Assembly: GCA_018398805.1 (NCBI GenBank)
Contig: JAGFBZ010000011.1
Span: forward strand, 1,896,501 to 1,960,500
Length of the DNA stretch: 64,000 nt
Direction of reading: 5' to 3'
DNA from: Hirundichthys speculiger
Taxonomy: Eukaryota; Chordata; Actinopteri; Beloniformes; Exocoetidae
The notes below the pieces were generated by a model that saw only the letters and a program-made list of their open reading frames with translations, was not told the origin of the DNA and searched no databases. This document shows positions 27,180 to 38,800 of the stretch, one piece after another. Made by a program: the position numbers and the translations under genes. Positions within the stretch are counted from its first letter, which is position 1, and each line of letters begins with the position of its first letter.

Positions 27180-27540
27180 AGTTTCAATTTAATTTAAAGG
27201 AATATTTCATTACTTCTAGGAAGTTTTGTCTCCTGACCCTACCATCTGCAAAAACCACTAAAAGTTACTTTGGACTGTCCTCTCTCAGTCTCTCGTGGAA
27301 ACTGAACTGCTTTACAGAACTATGTCGCACATCATCAACAGAGAAACCAGCTCACAGCTACAGCAGACGTCACGGCAAAAGCATTTAAGAGATGGAAGAA
27401 AGTAATGATGGGAGAGAAAAAGAGGATGAGCGAGCAAAAGCAGATCTTAGTGTTGCAGAGGTGACTTTAACCTCCATTCCTGTAGCGGTAGACTCATGGG
27501 GCTAAACATTGCAAAAGTTCTTTTGTGTCAACGAAAAAAA
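27180..27540 (+). repeat. Fullest copy of the unnamed dispersed repeat
   Basis: Contains in order TAAAGGAATATTTCATTACT, AAAACCACTAAAAGTTACTT, TGGACTGTCC, CATCATCAACA, AGCTACAGCAGACG, TTAAGAGATGG, GTAATGATGGGAGAGAAAAA, GAGCGAGCAAAAGCAGATC, CTCATGGGGCTAAACATTGC and TTCTTTTGTGT. The other copies contain subsets of these words in this order. A 140-codon ORF on plus covers part of it but has no known domain. Confidence 0.5.
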
Positions 27541-28913
27541 CAGATATATGACCGTCCAGCTAGTAAACGTACCAGATTGCAAGAGCTGTAAACTGTTGTT
27601 ACTGCCAAGGCCCACAGCAATTCATCAGCTAACCAAGAAATCTCATGTTTAAAATCTTTAAAAAGAAAAAAAAAAAACTAAATAGCAAACGATCTCCATT
27701 ACTTTTTTTTATAAGCTGGAAAACGTACTTTTTCAAAATTTCACATAAGTACGTTTGTCACGTGCATAAACATGAGTGAAATTCCTGAAAGAGTGCGCTC
27801 ATTCGACTGAAAACCTTCCACAGCTGCACAAACTCGTTCCTGATCGAGCACACCCAGGCCTCAGGAAAAAAAAAAAAAAAAAAACCTCTCCAACAATAAA
27901 TAAAGGTTTACTGACACGATAGAGCAGAGTAAGACAATAGTTATATACAGTAGTCACCCTGTTGTCAGACATATTACTGCATTTCTGAAAATATGGGTTA
28001 TTGTTTCACCCTTCCCTCTTCATTACTGCTCATTTTCACGAAAGCGAAGAAGACAACAGACATCAAAGATATCAAAGATTTGTTAAAGCAAAATCCTGAA
28101 AGCTGCAAAACTCTAAATACATTACAGAAGTTATGGAGGAGTCTGGTGGAGTACTTTGGTGCATCTGCCAAGCTACTGATTATACACATCTCTACTCACT
28201 TTCATTCATTCACAAGTAATTCTGCCTCACATTAAATCATCAGTCATGAAAACAACAAACCTAAGTTGATGCTTTTTTTTCATTTCTTCTTTAAAATATT
28301 TTCTCTCAAGACAAATAAATCCATAAATGTTCCACTTCTTACAAGATTTACCGACCTGTGTTGCAATGACGCGAGTTTGCAACGACATTATGGCCATAAG
28401 CTACATAAATTAGAATAAACAGCACCTGTTAGTTTTGGTGTTGAACTCGATTCATTAATAAGAGACAAAAACTAAATAAAACATGGCAGCTTTAAATATG
28501 AAAGCAAAAGCATACAGTAGCTGTGCAAATCTGAACCATCTGCGGCATAAAAACAAACAAGAAAGGCTGTGACTGAAAGAGATATCTTGATGTTTGCAGA
28601 TACACATATACATCATAAGGGGTTGGTGGTTTGTGTTGGCACTTTGGATGAAAACGAAAGAAAGAAGGCAACTGGTAGAGAGCAACACATTATATGGCAA
28701 AGTGAATGCTGCAAGTTTAGTTTTTAACTTTCAACCAAGCGTCTCTATCTGAAATGTTAAGATTAATGAAAAGGCAGCAGAATGAGACTGATCGAAACCT
28801 GTTACTCTGTTTTTAGGAACACATTAATTTTGCAGTTTAGGTAGCATGGGAATAAAAAGGCTGTTCAGCCCACTTTAAAGCCAATGGACGCAGCTGCTGA
28901 AAAAAAAAAAAAA

Positions 28914-28962
<49 letters not shown>
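28914..28962 (+). repeat. Poly-G tract (49 nt) preceded by poly-A
   Basis: A run of about 14 A is followed directly by 49 G. It produces a false poly-proline ORF on the minus strand. Length may be unreliable in assembly. Confidence 0.95.
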
Positions 28963-28965
<3 letters not shown>

Positions 28966-29079
28966 GGCATCAAAACGGCTGCCCTCATTTTGTGACCAGC
29001 CGCTCTGGCTCTTATAACTCCGTGCCACAGTTCATAATCCTGCTCTGCTTTGAGCGTGACTGAACCGTTATCTAGCTCT

Positions 29080-29190
29080 CATTGGCAAAAACTAGTCAAA
29101 GTACTTTCGGACTCTCGTCCCGGTCATCTCTTGTAACTCCTGCCCATCGCTTTACAGCATTATGTTACATCAACAATGACGGCTCACACT
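29080..29190 (+). repeat. Short copy of the unnamed dispersed repeat
   Basis: Contains CAAAAACTAGTCAAAGTACTT, CGGACTCTCGTCCCGGTCAT, CTCTTGTAACTCC, CGCTTTACAGCATTATGTTA and CATCAACAATGACGGC, matching the 5'-like half of the family. Confidence 0.5.
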
Positions 29191-29485
29191 AGGCACTCTG
29201 TACCGCGCCCAAACACAGACTGAGCCTTAAAGTCTGCTGGTCCACAGCGCGAGCGCTCAAAAGGTTGATTCCTGGTCTCCAACGTGGTTGAAGGTGTGCT
29301 TGGGCACGGACTGCATGAACATATACACGCATGAGGGCGTGAACACAAAACATGCATAGCACGTAATATGTACTGCACAATGAACAGTAGGTCAGTGTCT
29401 TGTTGACTTCAGATTCAAACACGCGAGAGTCTTGTATCTGACCAGAATACAGAATAAGCCACAGAGTCAGTAGGGTTCACATCAC

Positions 29486-29738
29486 ATATCGATGGCCAAA
29501 GCGCAAAACCTCCTATCTGAAAAATTGACTTTTTTGAGAAAACTAAAAAAAACTTCTTGTTTTCTTGCAGAATGCTATTTTTTAAGTATACTCAATACAT
29601 AATACACTGTTTTTGGACTATATTACTATACTATGTGTTAACAATACAGACTAGGTATTTTTGTTATTTTTTTCAAAGTGAAATCTGGAAATCAGAAAAT
29701 TCTGCAGATAGGAGGTTTTGCGCTTTGGCCATCGATAT
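29486..29738. mobile_element. MITE with perfect 34-bp terminal inverted repeats
   Basis: The first 34 bases (29,486-29,519, starting ATATCGATGGCC) and the last 34 (29,705-29,738, ending GGCCATCGATAT) are exact reverse complements. The outer TA may be the target duplication, which would suggest a Tc1/mariner relative. The 185-bp interior is AT-rich and non-coding. Confidence 0.8.
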
Positions 29739-31211
29739 TCTGTGCTGATCTTCTGAGAACATGCGCGCTTCAAGTAAGCAAAAAGGGCTTAATGATGATG
29801 TAGTGTCACAGCATATGTCGAGTAAACGTGATGACGTATGTAGTGCCCAAGCACAACTGAGACTGGAGCAATGTGATTGCAGGCCAGAGTGAGGTTGCCT
29901 CAAGAACTCAAGGAGCCAATAAGAGAAGAGAAAACAAGTGACCAATAATGAGACCACACAAGAGTAAATCTCCGACAGTTTTATAAAAACGACTTAAGTT
30001 CCATGTTTCCAAGGGGGAACCTCTGAGCTGAAAACCACTAAAGTTCCACAGCGTTGTTTTTACTCTGGCACATTTATGTGTTTTACTACATAAATGTTAC
30101 ATTTACGCCCCATGTAACCAGAAAACAACTAATACACGGTGGCTTTCCAACTACATAGGTTGTTCTGCTGCTTTTAAAACATAATACCAGCGATCAAAAT
30201 GTACGTTTTTCAGGACATTAGTTAAAATACACTACTGCTACATCAACTATTTTAGTTAAAAATCACCACAATCAATATTTGTTCAGTCAGGTGTGCGCTA
30301 CAGAGATGACAGATCTCTTTGGTGGCAGGTGTTTTCAGGTTAACTCATGAGAACCAATTATGACGACGTCTGTGTGGAGACGTTCAACATGTTTCTGGTC
30401 ATGAAAAGACTGAAAACCCAGCAATACACTGGATGTATAATTTCAACGTTTCAAACTATGACCAACTCGGATGCCTTGCCATTTGTGTGAAACCAGAGAG
30501 AATCTGTTTAAAGAGATTTGATGAATGTCATCCACAACCCAAACACCTGGACTCTACAGGTGTTTCTCTCCAACAACACGACCCAATTCAGACTGATGAC
30601 TCTACTCAAGTTCATGCTCAGACAGTCTCAAACCTCCTGAAGCAGATTAAGCAGGTGGAAAGAAAAAAAAAAAAAAAAAGAAAACTCAACCAAAACAGAA
30701 GCTGAGGTAGTCTGAATATTTGGGCTACATGTATGATCCTAAGCTCAATGGTGGACAGGTGATAGATAATGCTGACAAACATTAGGAGGCGGCCCAAGTA
30801 TAGAGTCTCAACACTTGATGTGATGAGTGAAATGTGAGCTGAGAGCTTACATGTCTGATCAAATCTGTCTTTGATCAGGGGGATGAAGGTCTCTCCAGTC
30901 CCATAAAGGACACTCAACTGGTCCAACATCAAGATATCTCTTTAAGTGGATGTATTAGAAGCCAGCGATGAGGCAGATCGCAGGCCCTTTAAGGCACATG
31001 TGTTTGAGAAAGTTTACATATTTGTTTCAGCTAACAAGCAGAACTATAGAAATGCTTCACTTAACAAGCTATAACGTGAAGACTTGAGGAGCTTTTCACT
31101 CAGAGCCCCAGATTACATATAAGCTTTTTATCAGAAAATAACCATTTCTCTACAGAAGTAGAGTACAATTTAAATTTGAAACTACTAAACTACAGTACAC
31201 TCTAGATGCTA

Positions 31212-31217
31212 TTTAAT
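31212..31217 (-). terminator. Possible polyadenylation signal (ATTAAA) of the ARID5-like gene
   Basis: The first canonical-type hexamer I found downstream of the stop codon on the minus strand is ATTAAA, about 480 nt into the 3' UTR. No AATAAA was found between it and the stop. Transcript data would decide. Confidence 0.3.
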
Positions 31218-31695
31218 GAAGTCTTGATGCATAGCATCACCCATGTCATATTGTTATTCTAACTAAGGTGGATCTTATTCAATATTTCAACAGAACATTG
31301 AATAGTGGAGTTATAGTGTTATGAAAGGTTATGGCAGTGTTCTTTCAAAATTCAGTCTCACTCCCGTTCCTTTGCTTTCACCATGAAGAAAGAGAACCAA
31401 CAGAAAGGAAGAGAAACTGATCAATGATTGTCACGAGTCTCAACATCGTTGTTCCTCTGTAAAATTCAATCCACTGAAAACTAAAAAAAGGAAAGAAGAG
31501 ATAAAAGTGTAAGTCAGGTGTTGTAAAAGATGAGGAAAGGAAACATCCCTGCTTTCGTGCGTTCAAGCTTTACCAACGTCAAAAAGCCAATGAGACCTCT
31601 CGATGGACACATGTCCACACTGGAAAAGTGACAAATTTCCTGACTTATTCTACAGGTGTCAGATCACAAAAGGTGATTATGTAGAGGGAATAATG

Positions 31696-32895
31696 CTAAA
31701 AACAGTGCGTGTCAGTGTTAGAGGGCCCGGCTCCCTTCAGCTCTGCAGGACCAGAGCAGTGGGCAAGATCTCTCTCCTCCAACTTCTGTAGTTTGTTGAT
31801 TTTCTCAGACTGCCCCATTCCAACTTCCTCCTCACTCTTCACTTCCATCTTTACTGCCAGGGTACCCTGTCCCTTCTCCACCTCAGTCCTCTGGGTTTGA
31901 GCCTCAGATCCCGAAGGAGAGAATTTCCCAAACCTCATCCCGTTCAGATCTTCCTCAAGTTTCACTTGGAAAGGTGGCAGCCCGAGCAAGAAGGCCCTGA
32001 TCCTGCTGGGGGAGCTCAAATCTGCCGGTTCCTCCTGGCTCTTGGTCTCCATGTCCTGCACTCCTCCCGCACTTCCTCCAGAGCTGGACCTGCCCCCGAG
32101 GCTGAAGTCCTGGGCTTGCTCCTGGAAGGTGGTTCTGGATCTCTTGGACAGTGTCTGATCTGTGTTTCCGTTCATTGTTTGTTGACTGGATTCTGGTCCT
32201 TCTGTGCTGGGTCTCTTAGGTGGGAACCGTTTGCTGAGGTTTAGGGGCAGCGCCTGCTCGGGGGGAGGAGTGATGGGAGAGCAAGGAGGCTTGGTGGTCA
32301 GGTCCTGGGACAGGGCCTCAGAAAGTCGACGGGTGAAAGTCTGCAGCTGAGATGAGTCCAAATGACGAGTTCTCATGAGCTGGCACACCTGAACGCTACA
32401 GTCCAGGTTCAGAGGCAGGACCTTGAGAGGGGGCAGGTGAGGCCGGTTCCTGCCATCTCGGTTGCCTCCTTTCTGGCCTCCCTCATCCACAGTACACCCT
32501 GAGCATTGATTGTGAAGCTGGTGTAGCTGGTCCCCGCTGAGATGAGGGGTATCCGGACTTCCACTTTTGGTCTGGATCGTGTAGATGGTTGGATGCTGCT
32601 GGGCTGGGTCTTGAGGTGTCAAGGCCGGGCTCTCTGGGGCTCTCTGGAGGTTAATGCGGCTCCTGAAGACGTCCAGAGGACACACTCCTTTGATGGGACT
32701 GAAGCCGCCCAAAGACCCTCCAATGAAGTGGCGAGGCAGGGTGGAGATGAGCACACCAGGGGCTGGAGGCGCAGACTCACCTTGGTCTGGCTTCAGCTCT
32801 TTCTGTCTGGGCTGGAAGGGGAGGAAGGTGGTGGACATGGGAGACAGGTCGGGGGTCAGAGGCATGTTGACAGGGAGGATGACTGGCTGGATGGG
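31696..32895 (-). CDS. ARID5-like last coding exon with CtBP- and SUMO-type motifs
   Basis: The acceptor CTTCCCTGCAG precedes 32,895. The frame runs 399 codons to TAG at 31,698-31,696. The start is [10 protein letters not shown], then [10 protein letters not shown]. Most of the exon looks disordered and is rich in Pro, Ser, Glu and Lys. PADLS (32,011-32,028) and PLNLS (32,233-32,247) fit the CtBP-binding consensus PxDLS; ARID5B also has a PTDLS. VKLE (31,954-31,965), VKME (31,843-31,854) and VKSE (31,831-31,842) fit the SUMO consensus. No conserved MSPLAKKKLL block was seen. Long plus-strand ORFs over the same interval are shadows of this exon. Confidence 0.87.
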   Translation of the reverse strand, partial: PIQPVILPVNMPLTPDLSPMSTTFLPFQPRQKELKPDQGESAPPAPGVLISTLPRHFIGGSLGGFSPIKGVCPLDVFRSRINLQRAPESPALTPQDPAQQHPTIYTIQTKSGSPDTPHLSGDQLHQLHNQCSGCTVDEGGQKGGNRDGRNRPHLPPLKVLPLNLDCSVQVCQLMRTRHLDSSQLQTFTRRLSEALSQDLTTKPPCSPITPPPEQALPLNLSKRFPPKRPSTEGPESSQQTMNGNTDQTLSKRSRTTFQEQAQDFSLGGRSSSGGSAGGVQDMETKSQEEPADLSSPSRIRAFLLGLPPFQVKLEEDLNGMRFGKFSPSGSEAQTQRTEVEKGQGTLAVKMEVKSEEEVGMGQSEKINKLQKLEERDLAHCSGPAELKGAGPSNTDTHCF

Positions 32896-35800
32896 CTGCA
32901 GGGAAGAGGAGAGAAGAAAAATATCATGTTTTGCGAACGGAAATTAATTTTAGTCAAATATTTAGTCTGTTTTTTTCCTTCTGAATACTGATAAAATCTT
33001 TTCTTGAAAGAAACATCTTTAATGCTGATTTTGTTGTCCCAGCTTGTAGCAGGGGTCGCGTCGCCCCATCTGGGCTTGGTGTTATATAGCTGTATTTTAA
33101 CTGCAGGAAGGGGGTGCTTTTTTCTGACACAAAGTTGAAACGCTAATGTGGATGCGGATTGATTTTTATTTTAAACAACAATAAACAATAATAAGAACCC
33201 AAATCGTGCCTTTCCAGTCCAAAAACTACTCAAGGCGCTTTTTACAATGCAAGCAGTTTTCTCTAACCATCATGCACACACATTTATTAGACCTAATTAC
33301 TCAAAATGAACGGCAGTGGATGTAACCTATGGAGCGCTGATTCCCTGCCACATGTTTGTCTGCAGGCTCATTCAACAAGCTGAGCAGCCGTCTGTGTTAA
33401 TAAGATAGATATGAAGAAAACTTTAGCAGGAATGATGCTTTGATTGTTTTCCAGTTGCCTTTGAAATGCAGCGGCTGCTGTCTGAGTTTCTTTGAATCGA
33501 CTAAAAGAGGTCTCCATCTTTGCAGAATTAATGCTGCACCATAATGATGCCAAGAAAAAAAAAAAAAACACCTCCCGGAATAAAGTTGTATTATGCTGTA
33601 CGTCAGCAGACTAGACGTTATAGACACTGTATTCTACATGTGCGCCATTGTAATTTCCAACAGAGTTTGAGGTTTTACCCTGTGTGCGTTGCTGGATGTT
33701 GGGCTTCCTCTGCCTTTAGCTGGAAGCAGAAGACTTTGTGACTGAGACTCTGCTAATGCTGATGCTGCTTTGCCTTTGGACCTGTTGCTGGGCCTGCATC
33801 TTTGCCTGGGCGATCAACGTGGCCTTGTTGCGAGTGCCTGGTGGCCGGCCTCTGCCTCTTTTCACCAAGGCACCATTTGGGCTCACAATCTGCTCAGAGC
33901 CAGAAGAAAAGGAGATCATGAGCCTCTTCAACCTAAGTTTTTTTTCCAAAATTATTTAAACTCTCACTATGCTCCATAATAGAATCAAACAGGCACAACG
34001 CACACATGATTTATGAACCTGAATTTTACAAACCTCAAAGACCTTCGATCGTTACTCCGCATGAGAGCCAATTAAGATCTAAAATATCTCAGACTTCTGA
34101 AATTTCATGGTGGTTCAAGCAAAGGTTGTTGATCTATTTATAGGCAACTTTTGAACACCAACTATCTATAAGTGATTCACATAACTGCTTTAATATACAA
34201 TAATGATGTGCAAAGCTGTTCTTAGTTCATTCAGACCAGATGTCAAATACGCTTTTATCTTTCAGGCCTTCAGCAACTTTCATGTCAGATCCACATTTCA
34301 GTGTGAGAGCAAAGCCAATAACACCTGCAAATAACTTAAAAAAAAAATACAAACCCGAAATTAGAGGTGGAGAAATGAAGTGAAAGAGATTTTTAAATGA
34401 GTTCATGTTGCAGCTCATAGTGTCAAAGTAAATGACAGCGTGTATTAAAGATGCCATCAGACACTAAAGGAAAGTGATAAAATGAGCTGAAATTGGTAAA
34501 ATGATGAGTTGTCTGCCTCTGCCTGACAAAAGACAGTGACATGATCCTTCTGGATGCCTTCAACCTCTGAGTTTCTGGATTCGACCACTCACCGCAGGGG
34601 GATGCCGAGTAGGGCTGACCAGCTTCTTTTCCCTGGGTTTCGGTCCAGGTTTTCTGCCTCTTGGAAGCGGCTTCCTTCCTCTCACTGCTCTAGGTTTTGG
34701 AGGTACAGGGGATTCTGGGATTTTAAATTCTGCACCTCCTGCTCTGAGATGCTCTTCGTAAGGTAGCATCAGCCTGAGACACAAAAACACTATTAAAACA
34801 GGCTTACAGTGTGTGCTGAGACATTCAGATTCAGGATTTTTTAAGTTGAACTGAGGATTGTGGGAATGCCCCTGACCTCTCGTAGTGTCTCCTGGTGCAG
34901 GTGGCAGCACTGGTGCTGCCGGGGCATCCTCCCAGCTCATTATAGACCACTTTCCAGAGACGGTCTGATGTCACCTGTGGCCCAACATAGAGACTGATCA
35001 GCTCTAAGCTCAACGAAACCATTCTTTCATAATCTGTAGCTTGTGTTGCCTGTTTGTGTTTCACCAAATGTTGCTCGTCTCTGCTGTTATTTGGAGGCCA
35101 CAAGATTAACCTATCTTTCTTTTTGTGGGTGTGGGGGTGTAAGGAATATCTGCATAGCTTATAAAGTGAACTGAAGCTGTTGTGGAACAACAAATAAAAC
35201 TTTTTGGACAAACAAACTTAACCCAACACTGAAACATCATCGCCCTGCTATGAAGCCAGCAAGTTTCATCCGTTTCACTCTAACATTGTCAGTATTTCTA
35301 GAAGACAAAATTCTTTTTGACTGAAGGCAAAGACTTTACTCAAGAAAAAAGTGGTTAAGTTAAAGTTTCACATTTCTAGTCTAAGTAAAATGAGCCAGTG
35401 ACAAGGTTGAAACAGGACCTTGATGTGCAGCTGCAAGTCATTGACTCCTATTTTGTTGTGTAATTTTGACAGTTCAGGGGTGTCAGAATTTGAGTTTCAC
35501 ACAAGTTCAAAGAGTTTTTCTTTTTGTTTTTTCTGCATCTTTGGAGGCTCAAGTGTGATTACTGAAGCAGAAGTTCTTTCGTCTTTATTTTCTGTTTCTT
35601 TTTGGCCCTTTTCACATGATTTTGGGCTGTTGCAGACAAAAGATCACCACTGTTAAAAGATTTTTTTGTCTTTTGTAAAAACCAGTTGTCCTACCTCCTA
35701 CAAGGTGAGCAGTTTGACGACCACCGTCACTCCGGTCTTGCGGCTAAAGTTTCTTCAGTGCGGTTCATTTTCACATATTATTTGTTTACTGTCAGTGCAC

Positions 35801-38800
35801 ACTGACGACATAATTCTACATCTGTCTGCATCTCCACATCAGTCGTAGCCTACAATTCAGGAGGGCTCATTACTGTCCAGTCTATGCATAACATTCTTGA
35901 CATTGTACTCGAATGCTGAATTAATGCAGTTATTGGAGCCCTTAAATAAGGCAGTTTGTTCAAGGCTGGAAAGGCAATGAACATGAATTCATTTCAATAC
36001 AGTTTCTGTTCTAAGCAGTGATTGAGTTGGGTTTAAGGATGATGAATTGAAAGCATAAGATTTAACTGCAGAGCCTGTACTGAGAATGCAAGTGGATCTC
36101 CTCCTGCAGACAGATGCTACTGATGCTTGAAGTGAAAAACCACTTGAAAAACCTGAAATGTAGCCAAAAGTCTGAATTGCAAACAAAGATTTTTTTTGCT
36201 CTAAGAAACATCAAATAAATAATATATAGATTAGACAAACGGATTACGTGAAACACGTGACTCTCAGTCTTGAATAAACGTGTACACCGCCTTAGCTGTG
36301 GTATGAAAGATTTCCTTTAAATGAATCCAATAATAGTGTAGCAAACTGAGAAACTCACCTTTTTGTATCCTCCGAGCCGTTTGACCACCGAGTACATGAG
36401 GAAGAGGTCGACTGTTGAAAATGGCAGTGCAGGCATACGCGCACGCAGGGCACAGTGCAGAGAAAAATGCAAACCAGGTGGTTAGTCCAACAGGAAAAGC
36501 CCTACCGACTCATTTAATTAAGCAAATGACCAATATGCTAACTGTTGCAAAGGATTTTACAGTGCTACATCTGGGAGTCCAGATAAAAAGTAAAAAAAAG
36601 TTGGTTTTTTTTAAATCTTAACCTCTAATCATGATATAGGTTTTTTAAAAAAGTCATATTTAGAAGAATAGCTGAACAGGCAAAAAAAGAAATAAAGAAA
36701 GAGGACAGAGGGACTCACTCTTTTTGAAGCCCAGGTTGGGGACTTTGTGGATGGGTGAACCCTGACTGTCCATGAAGGCGTAGAGCTGATCCAGGAACAG
36801 CTGCTCCTCAGGGTGAGGCAGCCAGCTGCCCTCACAGCTGACCTCCACGCTGCCCATCACGTTCTCCTAGGAGACCGCAGCCCCATCAGTACAGGTCACC
36901 TCTAATGTCTTCTCATTTTATGTTGTCATAATTACCATTTACGACAATATAAAGTACGAAATGCAGCACTCCCAATTTAGAAAACTATAAAATAAAATAT
37001 TACAGATAAAGCGGAAGATAACAGATGGCTGGATGAAAATCTTACCTTAATAAGAGGACAGGCAAACAGACATGCATTTCATTGACTTTCTCAGGTGTTT
37101 TTTTTTTCTTCAATTTGATGTTAAAATCCTGCCTTTTCTTTGGTTAGAAATCTTTTTCTTTTGTTTGTTTGCTTGTGCATATCAAAGGGAATAGCTGAAT
37201 ATGTAATGCAAACAAGCAGAAAACCAAAGCACAAGACTGTTATGCTGTCCTTGTAATTATAATAATAACGCATTTAAAAGCACAAACCTTCATCCTTTCG
37301 ATCCAGGACTCAGATTGGCTGGAATTCGGTGAGTCTCGGCTGTCGCGGCCTCTCTTCTTGCGAGGTCGCCCTCGAAGACTAAGAGTTGGACATCCTGCAG
37401 AAAAAGACAAACAACGATGAGCGCCAACATTAAAGGCAGAAAATCATTTTAAACAGATATCAATGAGTAAGTACTTTGGTCTGCAGTGAAATTTGTTTCA
37501 ATATTGGTCATGAAAAAGTTTTTTCCCCCAAACTTTCAGTCAAATCCAGTCCTTCTTTCTCTTTGACATTTTCATCTCCAACTGATCAGACCAACAACAA
37601 AAAAATATTTTAGGAAAATATGTCATTATGATGAGGCATGCGCCTCAGTGATCCAGCACAGCCCCCCCACCCCCCCACTCCACCCCCATGAGTCGATGAT
37701 TTATCCCTCAGTGACACTCACTGAACTGCCAGGAGAAGCAGGCGCTGTTTTCTAGCGTTGGGTGGTTGAAGGTGTCCCTGCAGTACATGACTCTGGTGTT
37801 TGGCAGCACCTTGATGCCACCCAGAGCTAGGAGATGGGGGTCCTGCAGCGCCGGTCCCCTTGCTCCGTTCTGAATGCGTCTCTGCAGGGAGCGGAAGCGG
37901 CAGTACTGCGGATAGCTGAGCACTTTGATACCGTGATGCTTCACCTGGCCATCTGAGAGGAAAAGAGACATCAGTCTGAGCGTCAGACTCATCAGGGACA
38001 TCAGGATGTGTTTGACCGGCTGCCCTGCATCACAGCAGCTGAGTCGCACAGCAAAACCTAGAGTCTTGTATAAAAATGCAGTTTTGTTATGTGATATGGT
38101 ATGAGAAAATGTTACAATACTGTGAAGGTAAAAAGATGCGAGAGAAACATAAGATAAAAAAAATGTCTCTTCACTATGCCTGAATGGTTGTTCTCAATCA
38201 GAACAAGGAAGAACAGAATGTAATCTTCATCAGTCACATCCACTTCTGTTGTTGCTGTGGTCACTATGCTCCTTTACAGTTTGGGTCCTTGGATGTGCAG
38301 TTGAATGAACTAGAGGAGCCTTTTAACAAAGTTTACTTCAGGTTGTTTTCACACATGTTGGTGCACACCCTAGTTGGCCTCGGTGTGCACCAAATTATTA
38401 GGGCTGGGCGATTTTTTCGATTCTGCGATATAAATCGATATTTTATTTTCCAGAGAATATCGATTTTTTTTCAGCCGCGGGTATCGATATTCTAAGCTCC
38501 CTTCAAAACCCCCGTGTCCCGCATGGGTGCTCTTCCTGTCAAGTTCAGGAAGAGCCATTAAGTCCTCCAGCCGCTAGTGTCGCTGTAGAGCATTTCTAAC
38601 CAGTTATCCAGAAGCAGAAGAAGTTATCTTCTTCAGCTGATCCAGTCAGCAGAATGGTGGCGAGTATAAATCCAGCGCTTGCGTGCTTAAAAGCAGATGT
38701 GTGGGAGCAGTTCGGGTTTAAAAAGAAAAAGGAAAGCGAAGATTTAGATAGAAGTATGGCGGTTTGCAAACTGTGTCACACAAACGTGAAGTACTCTGGA

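Larger units (their letters stand above)
14012..31211. other. Intergenic region between drebrin-family promoter and ARID5-like gene
   Basis: No exon with recognisable protein similarity was found on either strand. The region holds MITEs, microsatellites, the dispersed repeat described separately, and a few ORFs of unknown meaning (23,641-24,340 and 30,433-30,705). Parts could be upstream regulatory DNA for the drebrin-family gene. Confidence 0.5.

Noticed and set aside
31897..32991. Plus-strand ORFs of 97-149 codons
   Set aside because: Antisense shadows of the last ARID5-like exon, which is supported by a splice site, phase and motifs.
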